Notes: a model not told the origin generated them from the letters alone. A stretch of 64,000 nt of DNA from Paralithodes platypus (GCA_032716605.1 CM064495.1:46805701-46869700), one strand, 5' to 3'; shown: positions 43,024 to 54,014, counted from the first letter of the stretch. Program-made: numbers and translations.

Positions 43024-46000
43024 CCTCCTGCAGTAGACCACCTTTGAAAGAGACTCCTGAAGAAGAGGCAGAAGAAGACAACAGAGGTGAAGATGAAGAA
43101 GATGACAGTGAAAGTGTCGGGGATGAGGAGAGCAGAGGTGTAGGGAGTGGTGGTGGTGGAGGAGGCGCTGCAAGTGGAGGTGGTGGTGAAGCGGGAACAA
43201 GCGGAAGTGCCTCAGGGGAGATCGTTCAGTCAGACCTCCTACAGCAGCTAGTGAGTGAGGCAGTGAAGAAGGTTCTGGCGGAAAACCCGGGGCTGGCTTC
43301 TTCAGTGGACACCTCGGTAGTCATGAAGAGTATCAACACCTCGGCTCTGGTTGCTCAGGCTAGTGTCGCTACCTCCAGTGAAATAGACACCACCTCAGCT
43401 AACAAGAAAAAGGTTTACTCCCGACCTGCCAACACCCCCATTTACAATCCTACCCCCATCAAGGAACTCAAGAAGCGAAAGTTGTCCTCTGATAACCCGT
43501 CTCCCGATGCCAAGGTTGCCAAATACACACCTACCCCCCTTGTGGAGCTCGGTGCTGATGGTAGCAGTGCACAAAAACTGCCAAGTAGTAAGGAATCAGT
43601 TGACAGTGACGTCACAGATTTCTCCTCCTCTGATGATGACGACGATAGAAGAAGATGTGACTTTGACCTCTTGGAAGAAGTACTAGCAGAACACTCACAA
43701 AATAATAAGATTAAAGTTAAGAAGAAAAGAGTTAAGGCTTTGGGGAAACTGCAATACAACCTCAGTGTCTCGGAAAAGAAAGTTGACAAGTCCTCCTTGA
43801 TCTCCGATGCTAAAAATCTGCCAGACACGGATTGCGCCACACCCAAGAATATAAATAAAAGGCATGAAGTACCTGTGGAGGAATCCTACTTCTTACCCCC
43901 ATCTCCCGTGTTTACATCTTCATCAGCTGGTAGTGAAGTGTATAACTCCATAGTGTATACCAAATCTAGAACTAAGTCAATAGAAGAAGAACACACAGAG
44001 AATGAATTAAGTGTTAAAAGTATTCAGAGCACTAATAATAGCAAAAATAGTTCTGCAAAATACTCTTCAAATAAGGCAGCAAATTCTTCAAATAAGGCAA
44101 CATATTCTTCATCATCAAGTACCGGTAAAGATAAAAATATAGTGCATTCAAAGGACAAACCCACTGAAAAAGAAAAATGTACGGCAGCTATAGAAGAGAA
44201 GCAGACAACCCCAAAAGGTCACTCCCACCTTCCACAAGTGCTTCCTTCGCTCGGTGCTCGGAAGTTGTCCCGGCCAAGTGTGCGCAAGTGGTCACCTCAG
44301 GTCAAAGGTTCATCCCAGGAGTCCACAAACAAAGACGACGCTCCTTTAGATGACATACTGCAGCTGATGGACGGGAAGAATGATGTCACAAGACAGGAGA
44401 AAGATGAAACATACGGTTTACTTAAGGGTAAAGATAGAAGTAAGAATAAGAAAAAGTACAAAGTTGACCTAGATAAAGAAATAGCTAGTTTAACCAAAAC
44501 ATCATCTGCCAAAGATCAGGCTCTATCAGAAAAAGAGAGTGACAGTTCTCAATCTGAGGAGGAGGATGCTGAGCAGCCGGCAAAGAATAAAGCGGATGCT
44601 GAAGATGAAGTGGATGCATCGAATAAGGAAAAGGAGAAAAGGAAGAGTGATTATGAATCAGATGTAAAAGAGGACCTTACCGATGCCTCGGACGACAGTG
44701 AGGACTCTGAAGATTCCCGAGACAGACACAGAAAGAGGCGAAAGAGACGTTACCGTAGTAGTTCTGAGTCTGACCACAGACATTCCAAAAAGAGACGCAA
44801 AAAAAGCCGCAAGCGTCGCCGTAAACATGGACGAAGTAAGAAGCGCAAGAAACACAGGCATGACTCATCAAGCTCGGAGGATAGCCAAGAGGACAGCCAG
44901 GAGTCAGATGAAAATGATGATGCCAATGAGGAAAGTGAAAACGATAAAAAAGACTCCTCCGTCGAAAGGTCCCCGAAGCACAAAAAACGCAAGAAGAACA
45001 AGCACCGCAAAAAGTCCTCCAAGTACAAAAAAAAGCGAGGCAAGCGTAAGTCTAAGAAGAAGAGAAATAAGAGCTACAGCACCAGTAGTAGTCGGAGCTC
45101 AAGTAGAAGTGTGAGTAAAAATAGCCGCAGCAGGAGTGGCAGCCGTAGCAGGAGTGAATCAAGAAGCAGTAATTCAGATAGAAGCAGCAAAGACTCAAGC
45201 AGAGAAACCAGAAGTAGGAGCTCCAGCCAGGATAAACAGAAAAAATCCAAAGGAGAGAAGGAAAGAAAAGATTCACTGAAGGAAGGCAGCAGCAAGAGCT
45301 CTTCAAAGGAAAAGAAAAGTTCGGACAAGAAAGTAGGCGATTCGGGATCCCAAAAGCGCAGAAGTAGAAGCTCAAGCCGAAATGATGATAAACATTCTAG
45401 CAGGGGTAAGAGTAGAGAATTAAGTAAGGACAAGGGAAGTACAAAAAATAGTGAAAGAAAAAGTAGGAGTAATAGTCAAGATTCTCACAAATTGAAGGAT
45501 AGAAAATCACAAGATGAATACAATGATCCGCCTGTGTCAATTCCTATGCCTATAGATCCTTCAACCATTAAAAAGGAAAATGTACTAATACCCGACCTGT
45601 CTATAGTCAAGATAGAAAAGCTAGAAAATGAAAATATACGTAAAATCCCTTCGGCTAGTGTGATAGAGGATAAACCTAAAGCCTCTTCAATTAGTGAGAA
45701 GAGTGTATCCGTACCAAAGAATAATGTTAGCAAAGAGGATGTAAATAAAGAAAGAACTCATAGACGAAAGGGTAGTACTGACAAGGACTCTGAAAAGTCC
45801 TCCCATAGAAGAGAAAGTAGTGACTCTAGAGCTAGTGAAAAAGAAAGAACCCATAGACACAATAGTGAAAAAGATAAAAAACATAAGAGCAGTACAGAAA
45901 ATAGGTCTGAAAAGTCGCCCCAGAGAAGAGAGAGCAATGACTCGAGAAACAGTGAGAAAGTGGCAAAGGACAAAGTCAAAGAAAATTACGACAGTGATTA

Positions 46001-46803
46001 CGCCAACAATACTGATGATGCCCCAAGCTCGCCGGAACCGCTGCCAAGACGATTATCTATGTTTGACTTGGTGCAACAGGCTAGCTCACCAACATCACCA
46101 AAATCCAAGACCCTCATGGAAATATCCATGTTTGATGAACCCGAAACTTCATTGGGGAAAGCCAAAAGTGTCAAGAGAAAGCGGAGAAGTACTGGAAGTT
46201 TAGACAGTGCCGGCAGCACTGGGGCGCTGACAAACGTTCCGGATACGCACTCCAGAGATAATGATGCTGGTGGAAGTAGCAGCAAACATTCAAGTACTAA
46301 ACACAGTAGCAGTAGGCATAGTACCGGTGGCAGTGGGAGCAAGCATAGCAGTAACAGTAGTAGCAAACATACCAGTACTAGTAGCAGCAATAAACACAGC
46401 AGTACCACCAGTGACAAACAAAGAAGAGGCAGCAGCAGCAGTAAGCAGAGTAGTAACAGTGATAAACATAGCAGCAGTAGCAAACATAGCAGTAGTAATA
46501 TAGACAAAAACAGTATCAGCAGCAAGAACACCACCAGTAATAGTAACAAGAACAGCAACAGTAAACACAGCAGCAGTAAACATAGCAACAGCAAGCACAG
46601 CACCAGCAATAAAGTCAGCAACAGCAGTCACAAGCACAGCAGCCGATCCGTCAAGCCCGAGATTCGACCCCATCCGCGAGAGGCCGAACACTCGACTCCA
46701 AAAAGCGTGCGACCGTTGATTACAGTAGACGACACTCCCTCCGGCAAATCAATCATAGACACTACCTCGTCGGAAATATCAGAGAAAGATTCCTTTGATT
46801 ACA
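43024..46803 (+). CDS. REXO1: REXO1 exon 3: large disordered K/R/S-rich region (1260 codons)
   Basis: The acceptor is CTAATATTACAG|CCTC (phase 1) and the donor TTACA|GTAAGT (phase 1). The frame is open upstream in the intron, but the coding part starts at 43024. In order: an acidic segment (EEEAEEDNRGEDEEDD), a glycine stretch, a helical-looking QSDLLQQLVSEAVKKVLAEN, tandem IYNPTPIKELKKRK and KYTPTPLVEL motifs of the kind seen in REXO1 proteins, a long charged region, a dense basic/serine block (KRRKKSRKRRRKHGRSKKRK) with R/S dipeptides, and a C-terminal S/K/H/N-rich run of about 130 residues. No folded enzyme domain is here. The basic serine-rich parts may serve as nuclear or RNA contacts (inference). 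Leucine-rich minus-strand frames here are shadows. Confidence 0.85.
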
Positions 46804-46935
46804 GTAAGTCCTGCATTTGTTTTAGTTTCATATCAGATTGATTCAACTGGCAGTAAATTTTCCTAGGTTAATTTATACCTGTCTGTGTCTATTTGAATCT
46901 AAGATAATTTAATGTAACTTTCCTTAGTCTAATTG

Positions 46936-47639
46936 ACCACTTGCGAGTTTCGGTCTATAAGGAAGTTAGAGCAATAAACGTCCGCATTTAACAGTATTAC
47001 AAGCTTAAAATATGACTGTTAACACCTGTATAAACACATTAAATCAAATTTAACATACTTTTTATCCATCAGAAACTTAGATTATAATTGCATATCTGTT
47101 TAATACCTAACGAGCGGCCTAGGCGGTAATTTATATGTACCGCCCAGCGGGGTGTTTTTACCCTAAATAGGGTTGTTTACGTGATCATTTTCATGCCTAA
47201 ATAAGACCCAGAGCGTAAAACAAGTATCTATCCCTGAGAGGGCATAAACAGAGCTTTCCAATGACACCCCAACCATCCTTGTACGACCACTGGTTTTCTT
47301 GCAACGATCGCGCAACACGAGTGCAAAAACCATGTAATTAGGTACTTTCCCTACATAATTCCCTGTGTAGCGAGTGTGAGGGGGGATGGAAGGGTGGTTT
47401 TCACTTCAGTTGGCCCACCGCGGTCGTGGGCGGCGGTCATAGCCTTACTACGCTCCTCATACCGCTCAGCTCTCTCTCTCTGCAACATTACGTGCTGAAA
47501 ATGGCACACGACATAAGTTGTGAACCGCCACTTAGTCCAAATTTATTTCACATGACATAAGTTGCGCGCCGCCAAAGAAGGGTTAATATCGATGTTTATG
47601 GCTCCAACTTCCTTATAGCCTGAAACTCGCAACTGGTGA
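46936..47639. mobile_element. CACTTGCGAGTTTC-family MITE, copy 3, with a second element nested inside
   Basis: The outer ends are CCACTTGCGAGTTTCGGTCT and CCTTATAGCCTGAAACTCGC AACTGGTG. The family interior is interrupted at 47104-47582 by a TTAA-flanked insert. Confidence 0.85.
47100..47586. mobile_element. nested TTAA-flanked element
   Basis: TTAA at 47100-47103 and 47583-47586. Skipping the insert recreates the outer MITE's sequence (CTGTTTAATATCGATG). The start ...GGTAATTTATATGTACCGCC resembles the start of the element at 63023-63467 (TTTATAAATGTACCACC), so the two are probably related. No coding capacity. Confidence 0.75.
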
Positions 47640-47874
47640 TTTGAACCTTACTTAACGTACTCTTACCAGCACTGTACCTTGAGTGGATGTGGGGTTGATT
47701 TGGTTTAAGTACAATTAATGTCTCCTTTACCTATGCTGATCTGAAAACTACCTTTATATTCAGATATTAAAATTATATAGTGATGCAGTACATAATAAGC
47801 CATGCTAAAGACAAATATTATATGTATTTGTATATTTAATTAGTTTATGTAGTTTATTTAGTTTTATGTCTTGA

Positions 47875-48010
47875 TAGCCTACTGCGGAATTTTGGTGTGA
47901 GTATCCTAGGTTCGAGTCCTTGGAGTATCACATGTATTCATTACTTTCATTGATTTCATTCGTTAGGTTTATTTACAAAATAATTGGCGAGTTGGTGAAA
48001 ACAAATATGA
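47875..48010 (+). mobile_element. tRNA-like SINE, family A
   Basis: GGTGTGAGTATCCTAGGTTC then GAGTCCTTGGAGTATCACAT with a B-box. It has the same body as 22965-23100 (reverse) and 61595-61740. Confidence 0.75.
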
Positions 48011-48083
48011 ATATACATACAGTTGTAAGATAATATTTGAGATTAGAGTTGTAGTTAATCTTGGTATTGTATTTTATTCACAG

Positions 48084-48104
48084 AACCCAATGCCAGGACT
48101 GAAG
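48084..48104 (+). CDS. REXO1: REXO1 exon 4, 21-nt microexon
   Basis: TATTTTATTCACAG|AACCC...CTGAAG|GTACAG. It enters and leaves in phase 1 and adds KPNARTE. The preceding exon ends in phase 1 and the next (51040) begins in phase 1, so the transcript stays in frame with or without this exon. It may therefore be alternatively used. Evidence is limited to good splice signals and phase. Confidence 0.55.
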
Positions 48105-48120
48105 GTACAGTTATGGCTAG

Positions 48121-48371
48121 TTAACCCCTTCTGTACCAATGACTTATCTCTAATTTTATTCTACCTATATTTAGACGATTTTGAGGAGCCTATGAAGGAT
48201 CTGTGGTTGTAAAAATTGTTGAATGAGACAGTTCGAAGCCTGTTAGTTGCTTGAGGCCCTTAGACAGTTCGAAGCCTATTAGTTGCTGGAGGCCCTTTAT
48301 AAACTGAATAATATCGTCCTATCGTAACCAGAATAAAGTTAAAGAGACGTCCCCGGTAGAGAAGGGGTCAA
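48121..48371. mobile_element. TTAA-type MITE
   Basis: TTAACCCCTTCTGTACCAAT at the left, CCCCGGTAGAGAAGGGGTCAA at the right (right TTAA mutated to TCAA). It contains an internal direct repeat, CAGTTCGAAGCC at about 48230 and again at about 48264. Confidence 0.75.
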
Positions 48372-48842
48372 GGCGGTGTCACACTAGCGTGTTTTCGGCC
48401 AATTATTTATCGGCAATTGTGGTCTGTCAACATAAATTTGATATAAAGTTTCACCAGAATTCAGCCTCATAACCTAAGATATTTTCAGTCTAGTTTCCAA
48501 TAGCAATGCAAAAGAACCTCAAAATGCTATCAGAAGAGCTATCAGAAGAGACTGGATGACTCCATTGTCGACGCCTGCCCGGGATGTAACACAGCACCCC
48601 ATACCATTAAACACATCATAGAAGACTGCATTTCACACAACCACTTACGCCAACAACACAATCTACACTCAATGAGAGCTCTGTGGGAAAGCCCGATCGT
48701 GGCCATGGCCTTCCTCAGGGACTCGGGGCTGTTCGGCCAGGCAGCTTAGGGAACAACAACAACAACAACAACCTCAAAATGATGTGAGAAAACAGTTGAT
48801 CATCAAAAATTAACAGAAAAAGGGCTCCTATGACATCTCCTT
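48371..48842. mobile_element. TCACACGAGCG-family MITE with a LINE fragment inserted
   Basis: The left end AAGGCGGTGTCACACTAGCG and right end GGGCTCCTATGACATCTCCTT are degenerate inverted repeats. Inside, a LINE 3' fragment (48527-48769) is flanked by the duplicated target AACCTCAAAATG (48515-48526, 48770-48781). Confidence 0.65.
48527..48769 (+). mobile_element. 3' fragment of the GQAA LINE
   Basis: Encodes DACPGCNTAPHTIKHIIEDC and AMAFLRDSGLFGQAA followed by a stop and an (AAC)n tail. Near-identical to 58405-58636. Flanked by a 12-bp duplication. Confidence 0.9.
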
Positions 48843-48861
48843 TATCCCTGTAAAGGCAGCA

Positions 48862-49067
48862 TAAAGTCGGTGCCACACGAGCGAATTTTCCGGCAATTTT
48901 CGATGAGCACGTTTTTCCTCGTACTATTTTGAAGCTTTTTCGCATTAGAATCGGAAACTAGATCGAAGGTAGATTATGTTATGTAGTTTAATTTATTCCA
49001 TACTTACATTTTTGAAGCTGCCAGACAAAAATTGACGGAAAAATCGCTCGTGTGACATCGCCTTAAA
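48862..49067. mobile_element. TCACACGAGCG-family MITE
   Basis: Ends TAAAGTCGGTGCCACACGAG and CTCGTGTGACATCGCCTTA are inverted repeats. The neighbour at 48371-48842 lies only about 20 bp away. Confidence 0.75.
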
Positions 49068-49179
49068 GCAACAGCATCACATCACCAGTTTTATCGGCGA
49101 ATTGTATCTAGAGTCTGGATCCGCTCAAACTTTTCACAATTAAAATTATTTTCATAAATTATTCTTGTAGGCCTATTGG

Positions 49180-49318
49180 ATTGTGTTCTTTTATTTCGAA
49201 ATTTTATTTTATTAAGCGTTATTTCCACATAGCGATTTTGACGAGTTCCTTTGCTTTTATCTTGTATCGTCCCAGTTTTGGTTTGTTTATTTTGCAAGTT
49301 TTACATTATAATTATAGA
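49180..49318. repeat. dispersed repeat, unbroken copy of the CR1 target
   Basis: GGATTGTGTTCTTTTATTTC is followed directly by AAGCGTTATTTCCACATAGC and TTGCAAGTTTTACATTATAA, showing what the CR1-like element interrupted. Confidence 0.75.
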
Positions 49319-49769
49319 GTCCTTTGCTAGATTATGCATTAAAAGATACAACATTAGTCATAGTAGAGGTAAAAATCATTAAATAAACTATATTTCCGTA
49401 TAGTTTCACTCTGCTGCTGCGGATTTGATACGATCTGCCGATGAAATGCTTGTTTGATGCCAGCTTAACAGAATTTTCCTAGGGCATGTTTACTAGCCAC
49501 TAACAATTTTTTATTTACTATGCTCTGTTCAGTTTTGGCCTTTTTATAATTTCAATAGATGTACTGCGAATTGTGAAGTTCCATAGTCTTAACTTTGTGT
49601 ATTACTGTAGCTCTTGCAATTAATTGGAAAGAAAGTTATTTTACTCTCCTGTAACAAACATAGTCAAGCCTTGGTTTATTTAATCACATGACTAATGCAA
49701 ATACCAGTACTGTACAGTACACACAATGGGTTTATAATTTTCATCAATTATACCGGTCCGGGGAGCCAG

Positions 49770-49962
49770 TATATATGAAGGGTCATGCCCGGATGTGAGA
49801 TTGGCGGGCATTGTGGTGTGCTCCGCTGCGTATCTGCCTGCTGAAACCGGAACCTCTCTGGGAGGTCTGAGGCCGGGGAAATGCTGGAGGCCCCTAGTGA
49901 TCCTTAGTCTCAGGGTCTCCTGGGCTAACTAGATGTGTGTGAATTTATATTTTGTATTTTGA
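49770..49962 (+). mobile_element. SINE of the GTCCCTGTTCGGGCTCTG family, 5' part
   Basis: CTCCGCTGCGTATCTGCCTG, GGGAGGTCTGAGGCCGGGGA and AGATGTGTGTGAATTTATAT match 62690-62830. Confidence 0.65.
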
Positions 49963-50275
49963 CATAACAAAGAAACTTATCACCACAGTATACAAACAAC
50001 GTTCAGTGATGGAATATGCTAGCCCTGCTTAGGGCTCTAACCTCTTGTGAAACACATCACAACACCCTACAGACCGTACAGAACAAAGCCATCAAAATAA
50101 TCACAGGGTGCACAGCTACCATACCTACAGACCACCTACACCATGAAACCAAAGTCCTCAAAATTAAGGATCACCTTGATATGAGAGGTACACAATTTCT
50201 CGCCACAGCCTCCACAAACCAACACCACCCACTACACTACATGGCAGAAAAGTTCAAACCTGGACAAGCGAGATA
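49962..50275 (+). pseudogene. internal fragment of the GQAA LINE
   Basis: Encodes NKAIKIITGCTATIPTDHLH and LDMRGTQFLATASTNQHHPL, parallel to 57855-58145. It abuts the SINE directly. Truncated at both ends. Confidence 0.8.
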
Positions 50276-50565
50276 GATTAAATTTAAGATATTCACTGAA
50301 CACTTGCCAAACTCTAAAATGTGTGTGCCGTATTGATTATATTTGTGTGACTTATTAATTATTTTAAATGATGTAAGACCAAAGTGGATTTTTTCTTATT
50401 ATTGGTTTTGGAATTTATGATACTCCTGTGTACTGTACTGAACAATGTTAATCAAGTTCTCACTGAATACCGGTACTTCATTAATTACAGCACTATAAAT
50501 TATCCAAAATATTAACAGATAACTTCTAAACTAAGGTAAAATTGTAGCTATGTCTGTAAAACTTC

Positions 50566-50801
50566 TTAACCCTCTCACGTCCTTGACGCAATTTTTGAGC
50601 CTATTAGGGATACTTTAAAGCCTTTGTTACCATCAGGGGTATTTAGAAACCTTTAGTTTAGTTACTTCAACCTCTGCAGTTGTATTTGAGTTAGCTGTGG
50701 GCAGAAAACTAATTTTGGAGAGGTAATTATAAGAGTGAGAGAACTCTATTTATTATTGCTAATCTGGCAACCTCTGCGTCATATGGTAGTGAGAGGGTTA
50801 A
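50566..50801. mobile_element. TTAA-type MITE (CCCTCTCAC ends)
   Basis: TTAACCCTCTCACGTCCTTG at the left and TAGTGAGAGGGTTAA at the right, bounded by TTAA. The interior is different from the ACCGGTGA-ended family. Confidence 0.75.
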
Positions 50802-50834
50802 GTTTAAGATGTGTATGATTTTTTTTTTTTTTTT

Positions 50835-50970
50835 GCATTTTTTTCCCCTATTCGGGCTCTGTCTCGAGTCGGCCACCCCCAGTAAAGGAATGAAAAAAGG
50901 GAAAAAAGGAAGGAAAAAAATATAAATAATGGGGATTGGGCCTGAGTAAATAGATAGATAAAATAGTATA
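50835..50970 (+). mobile_element. SINE 3' fragment with GATA tail
   Basis: TTCGGGCTCTGTCTCGAGTC, GGGGATTGGGCCTGAGTAAA then TAGATAGATA. Preceded by a poly-T run. Confidence 0.7.
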
Positions 50971-51039
50971 ATTGCTGACTGCTGTACAAATTAGCTTGCC
51001 TTTAGTTTTTTTTGTTTTTTGTTTTTAATTTTCTTCCAG

Positions 51040-51143
51040 ATGGTGGTGGTGATTCTCCCCTACCTGACCTCTCTGTCTTAGATGAGATACCCAACGATGA
51101 CTGGGAACAAATTATCAACAGTTCCAACACACCAGAGCAACAG
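51040..51143 (+). CDS. REXO1: REXO1 exon 5
   Basis: Acceptor TTTTAATTTTCTTCCAG|ATGG, donor CAACAG|GTTCGT. Entered in phase 1 and left in phase 0. Encodes GGGDSPLPDLSVLDEIPNDD then WEQIINSSNTPEQQ. It is the acidic segment just before the conserved MDECLRIF exon. Confidence 0.85.
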
Positions 51144-51302
51144 GTTCGTTTGTTTTAGTTCTCTCTCTCGCTCTCTCGCTTCTCTCTTTCTCTCGCTTCT
51201 CTCTCACTCTCGATCATGAAAATATCAAATGTATTTTTGGCGTTATTCCATATCTCTTCTTATATTTGTTTATACAGTATATATATTTGATTGTTTATAT
51301 TT

Positions 51303-51400
51303 TAGCGTTGCTTCCACATAGCGATTTTGATTAGTTCTTTTGCTTTTATATTGTCTCGTCCTTGTTTTGGTTTGTTTAAACAAATCTTACAAGTTTTACA
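51303..51400. repeat. dispersed repeat copy (right half)
   Basis: TTAGCGTTGCTTCCACATAG, CGATTTTGATTAGTTC and ACAAGTTTTACATTAATATT. It is followed at 51408-51472 by two tandem 33-bp copies containing TGTGGTTCATATATGACCCT. Confidence 0.7.
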
Positions 51401-51529
51401 TTAATATTTGTGGTTCATATATGACCCTCTGGCATTTATTTGTGGTTCATATATGACCCTCTGGCATTTATTCGTCTTACTGAAATAATTGAAGGCTCCA
51501 GTTGACCTTATGTAACCTTTGACCGTCAG

Positions 51530-51670
51530 GAGTCTCAGGACCTGGAGAGTGACTCGGAACGAGATGACCTGGGGCAGAGCGACCCGTCTGTCATGGATGA
51601 GTGTCTGAGGATATTCGACGAGTTCCAGCCGGAGCCAGAGACTCCAGAACCGCATGTCTCCGCCAGAAAG
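51530..51670 (+). CDS. REXO1: REXO1 exon 6 (MDECLRIF motif)
   Basis: Acceptor GACCGTCAG|GAG, donor AGAAAG|GTAGGA, 47 codons in phase 0. It encodes ESQDLESDSERDD, DPSVMDECLRIFDEFQPEPE and TPEPHVSARK. Human REXO1 has DPMEECLRIFNES at the equivalent place, which is the clearest single piece of evidence for the orthology. Confidence 0.9.
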
Positions 51671-51734
51671 GTAGGATCAGCAACCATATTCGCAGAGAGC
51701 TAGCTTATTTATAACTGTGTTGGTGGTAAAATAG

Positions 51735-51870
51735 TTTAGATGATTATGTTCTGGGTGTGGTGTCCTGAGTTCGAATCCCGGGAGGGCCATATGCTTTCAT
51801 TAGTTTATTCAAGTACATTGGGGTTTGTAATTGATGATTAATGATAAGAATGGGGTGTTACTTATATGAA
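51735..51870 (+). mobile_element. tRNA-like SINE, family C
   Basis: GAGTTCGAATCCCGGGAGGG B-box followed by ATGCTTTCATTAGTTTATTC. Reverse-strand relative at 24757-24915. Confidence 0.75.
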
Positions 51871-51887
51871 TTTTCTTAGTAATTTTC

Positions 51888-52529
51888 GCTGGGCATAGTT
51901 GTTGTTGTTGTTGTTGTTGTTCCCTAAGCTGCCTGGCCGAACAGCCCCGAGTCCCTGAGAAAGGCCATGGCCACGATCGGGCTTTCCCACAGAGCTCTCA
52001 TTGAGTGTAGATTGTGTTGTTGGCGTAAGTGGTTGTGTGAAATGCAGTCTTCTATGATGTGTTTAATGGTATGGGGTGCTGTGTTACATCCCGGGCAGGC
52101 GTCGACAACGGAGTCATCCAGTCTCTTCTGATAGCTCAGGAGAGCTGGATGGTGTCCGCATCTCAGCCTGGCCAGGTGGACTCTGTCCTCGCGAGGAAGG
52201 GAGGATTCGGAAGGATGGATTTCGGGAGGTCGTGCATGCAGCTGTGTGTTGTCTGTGAGTGAGTGGATGGATCGGTGAGAGATATGAGTATGGATGTGCT
52301 TCTGGAAGTTGGTTCGGGGTGGGCAGGGAGGGAGAGAGGACAATAATTGTGTGTGATACCGTGTGCTGGGTGTTGTTTTGATATTTCTTGGTGTCTGTGG
52401 GTGTGTTGCCATGTAGTTTAGTGGGTGGTCTTGGTTCGTGGAGGCTGCTGCCAGGAATTGAGTGCCTCTCATGTCCAGATGGTCTTTGACTTTGAGGACT
52501 TTGGTTTCTTAACTATGCTGGGCATAGTT
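51888..52529 (-). mobile_element. 5'-truncated GQAA LINE copy
   Basis: Flanked by the 13-bp duplication GCTGGGCATAGTT (51888-51900 and 52517-52529). On the minus strand a frame of about 180 codons reads MRGTQFLAAASTNQDHPLNY, REDRVHLARLRCGHHPALLS, CPGCNTAPHTIKHIIEDC and FLRDSGLFGQAA, with an AAC tail. It corresponds to 58079-58636 without the frameshift seen there. Confidence 0.9.
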
Positions 52530-52738
52530 ATAATAGATTAGCCCATTATTGAATTACGAATCAAATTATGACTTTTTCAATCTTTGTTTATTTATTGTTG
52601 ATATACAGTAACTTAAGCTTATTTGCTGTTTGTTGTAATTTTTGAATTATGAGAGGTTGAGGGGCAGGATTTCTAGACTTATGAATAAATTAGTGTTTTA
52701 TTGAATGTTTATACTGTAGTTTGAACACTGTAACCGCT

Positions 52739-52953
52739 TTAACCCCTTCTGTACCGGTGACATCTTTTATAATTTATTTCAGCTACATTTAGACGATTTT
52801 ATGAAGCGTAGGAAGAATAAATGGTAGCTAAAAGGATTAATTTAGATAGTCTGTAGCCTTTTAATGAGTAGACGTCATTCAAAAGCTGTACAAAATCGTC
52901 TAATAGTTGCCAGAATATATTGAAAAGTACATCACCGGTACAGAAGGTGTTAA
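52739..52953. mobile_element. TTAA-type MITE, best-preserved copy
   Basis: TTAACCCCTTCTGTACCGGTGA and TCACCGGTACAGAAGGTGTTAA are inverted repeats of 22 bp, one mismatch. Subterminal AGACGATTTTAT and AAAATCGTCTAA pair as well. Confidence 0.9.
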
Positions 52954-52997
52954 AAATATGATGAGGTTGTATTGAATGGTTATAGTTTGGACACTGT

Positions 52998-53217
52998 AAA
53001 GCCAGTATCACACGAGAGATTTTTTAGTCAACATTCGATAATCAAAAATTTTATGGCAACATTTCTGGAATATTTTGCACTGGTATCGGAAACTAGACTG
53101 ATGCTAGATGAATTAAGGTAACCGAAATACTGTACTTAAAATGCTGACCTTATAAGCTGCCAGACCAGTGTTGAGTATAAATGTTGAGGGGAAAAGTACT
53201 TGTGTGATACTGGCTTT
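52998..53217. mobile_element. TCACACGAGCG-family MITE, copy in reverse
   Basis: TAAAGCCAGTATCACACGAG and CTTGTGTGATACTGGCTTTA inverted repeats. Confidence 0.85.
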
Positions 53218-53237
53218 ACCTTTTTTACAATATGATA

Positions 53238-53240
53238 AGG

Positions 53241-53290
<50 letters not shown>

Positions 53291-53660
53291 CCCCAAGCTG
53301 CCTGGCCGAACAGCCCCAAGGCCCCGACCAAGGCCAAGGCCATAACCGAGCGCCCCCACAGAACCCTCCCTGCCGACCACTATAAAGCCTGGGTGACCGA
53401 AGCCACTCCATGGCGAGGAGCTGAGGAGGCCGCGGAAACGCCCGGGAAATCAAAGCCCCACCCAGGGCCCTGTGCCCCTCAGCAATTATGAAGAAAAAGT
53501 TGAGGGGCAAAGGAAAAATGTGTCGCTTTGGCTTCCAATCTTGGTAGATTGGGAGGTCAATCCACGGAAGAGACGCCGTCACTTGAGATCTAGAAAATAT
53601 ATAAGTACAGGTAAAAGGAACAGTCAGAGTAAGCTATGGGTATGGCAGAGATCGCTCAGT
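53238..53660 (-). mobile_element. short LINE-tailed retroelement copy
   Basis: A (GTT)n tract of about 17 units, then CCCCAAGCTGCCTGGCCGAA and the body shared with 8219-8752 down to AGAGATCGCTCAG. It lies directly before REXO1 exon 7 (acceptor at 53692-53693). Confidence 0.85.
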
Positions 53661-53693
53661 TTGTATTCTGTATCTAATGTTTATTGTTTACAG

Positions 53694-53825
53694 TCGAGAA
53701 CCGATGCGCATAAGTCGGACAACAGTGAACATGTGTCGAGTCGTCAGCGTGTGGCTCGCTCCTCTACAGGCAACCTCATACCCAAGAGACCCGGTCAAGC
53801 CAAACCCAAGATGACTCCCATTCAG
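53694..53825 (+). CDS. REXO1: REXO1 exon 7
   Basis: Acceptor TTATTGTTTACAG|TCG, donor ATTCAG|GTAAAG, 44 codons in phase 0. Encodes SRTDAHKSDNSEHVSSRQRV then STGNLIPKRPGQAKPKMTPI. Its end MTPIQ joins IMMERL of exon 8, parallel to the PTAQEVCYLRAQQ stretch of vertebrate REXO1. A short retroelement ends only about 35 bp upstream of the acceptor. Confidence 0.85.
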
Positions 53826-54014
53826 GTAAAGGCACGGGTAGAACAATTGTTTATGTTTTATTTGGTCGACTCACTCAGTCCCTGGTGGCACATATATATA
53901 TTTGAGTTGAACTCACAAATCATTAGTTATTTGAAGCCCAATCATTTTAACTTGTTATCTTATGTCGTCCCAGTTTTTGTGTGTTATTTTGCAAGTTTTA
54001 CATTATATTTTGAT

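Noticed and set aside
43024..43034. Alternative acceptor CCTCCTGCAG at 43033
   Set aside because: With the phase of exon 2 it gives a stop codon within a few codons.
45998..46691. Minus-strand frames rich in leucine or alanine over REXO1 exon 3
   Set aside because: They result from AGC/AGT-rich serine codons read in reverse. The plus frame has splice borders and the REXO1 motifs.
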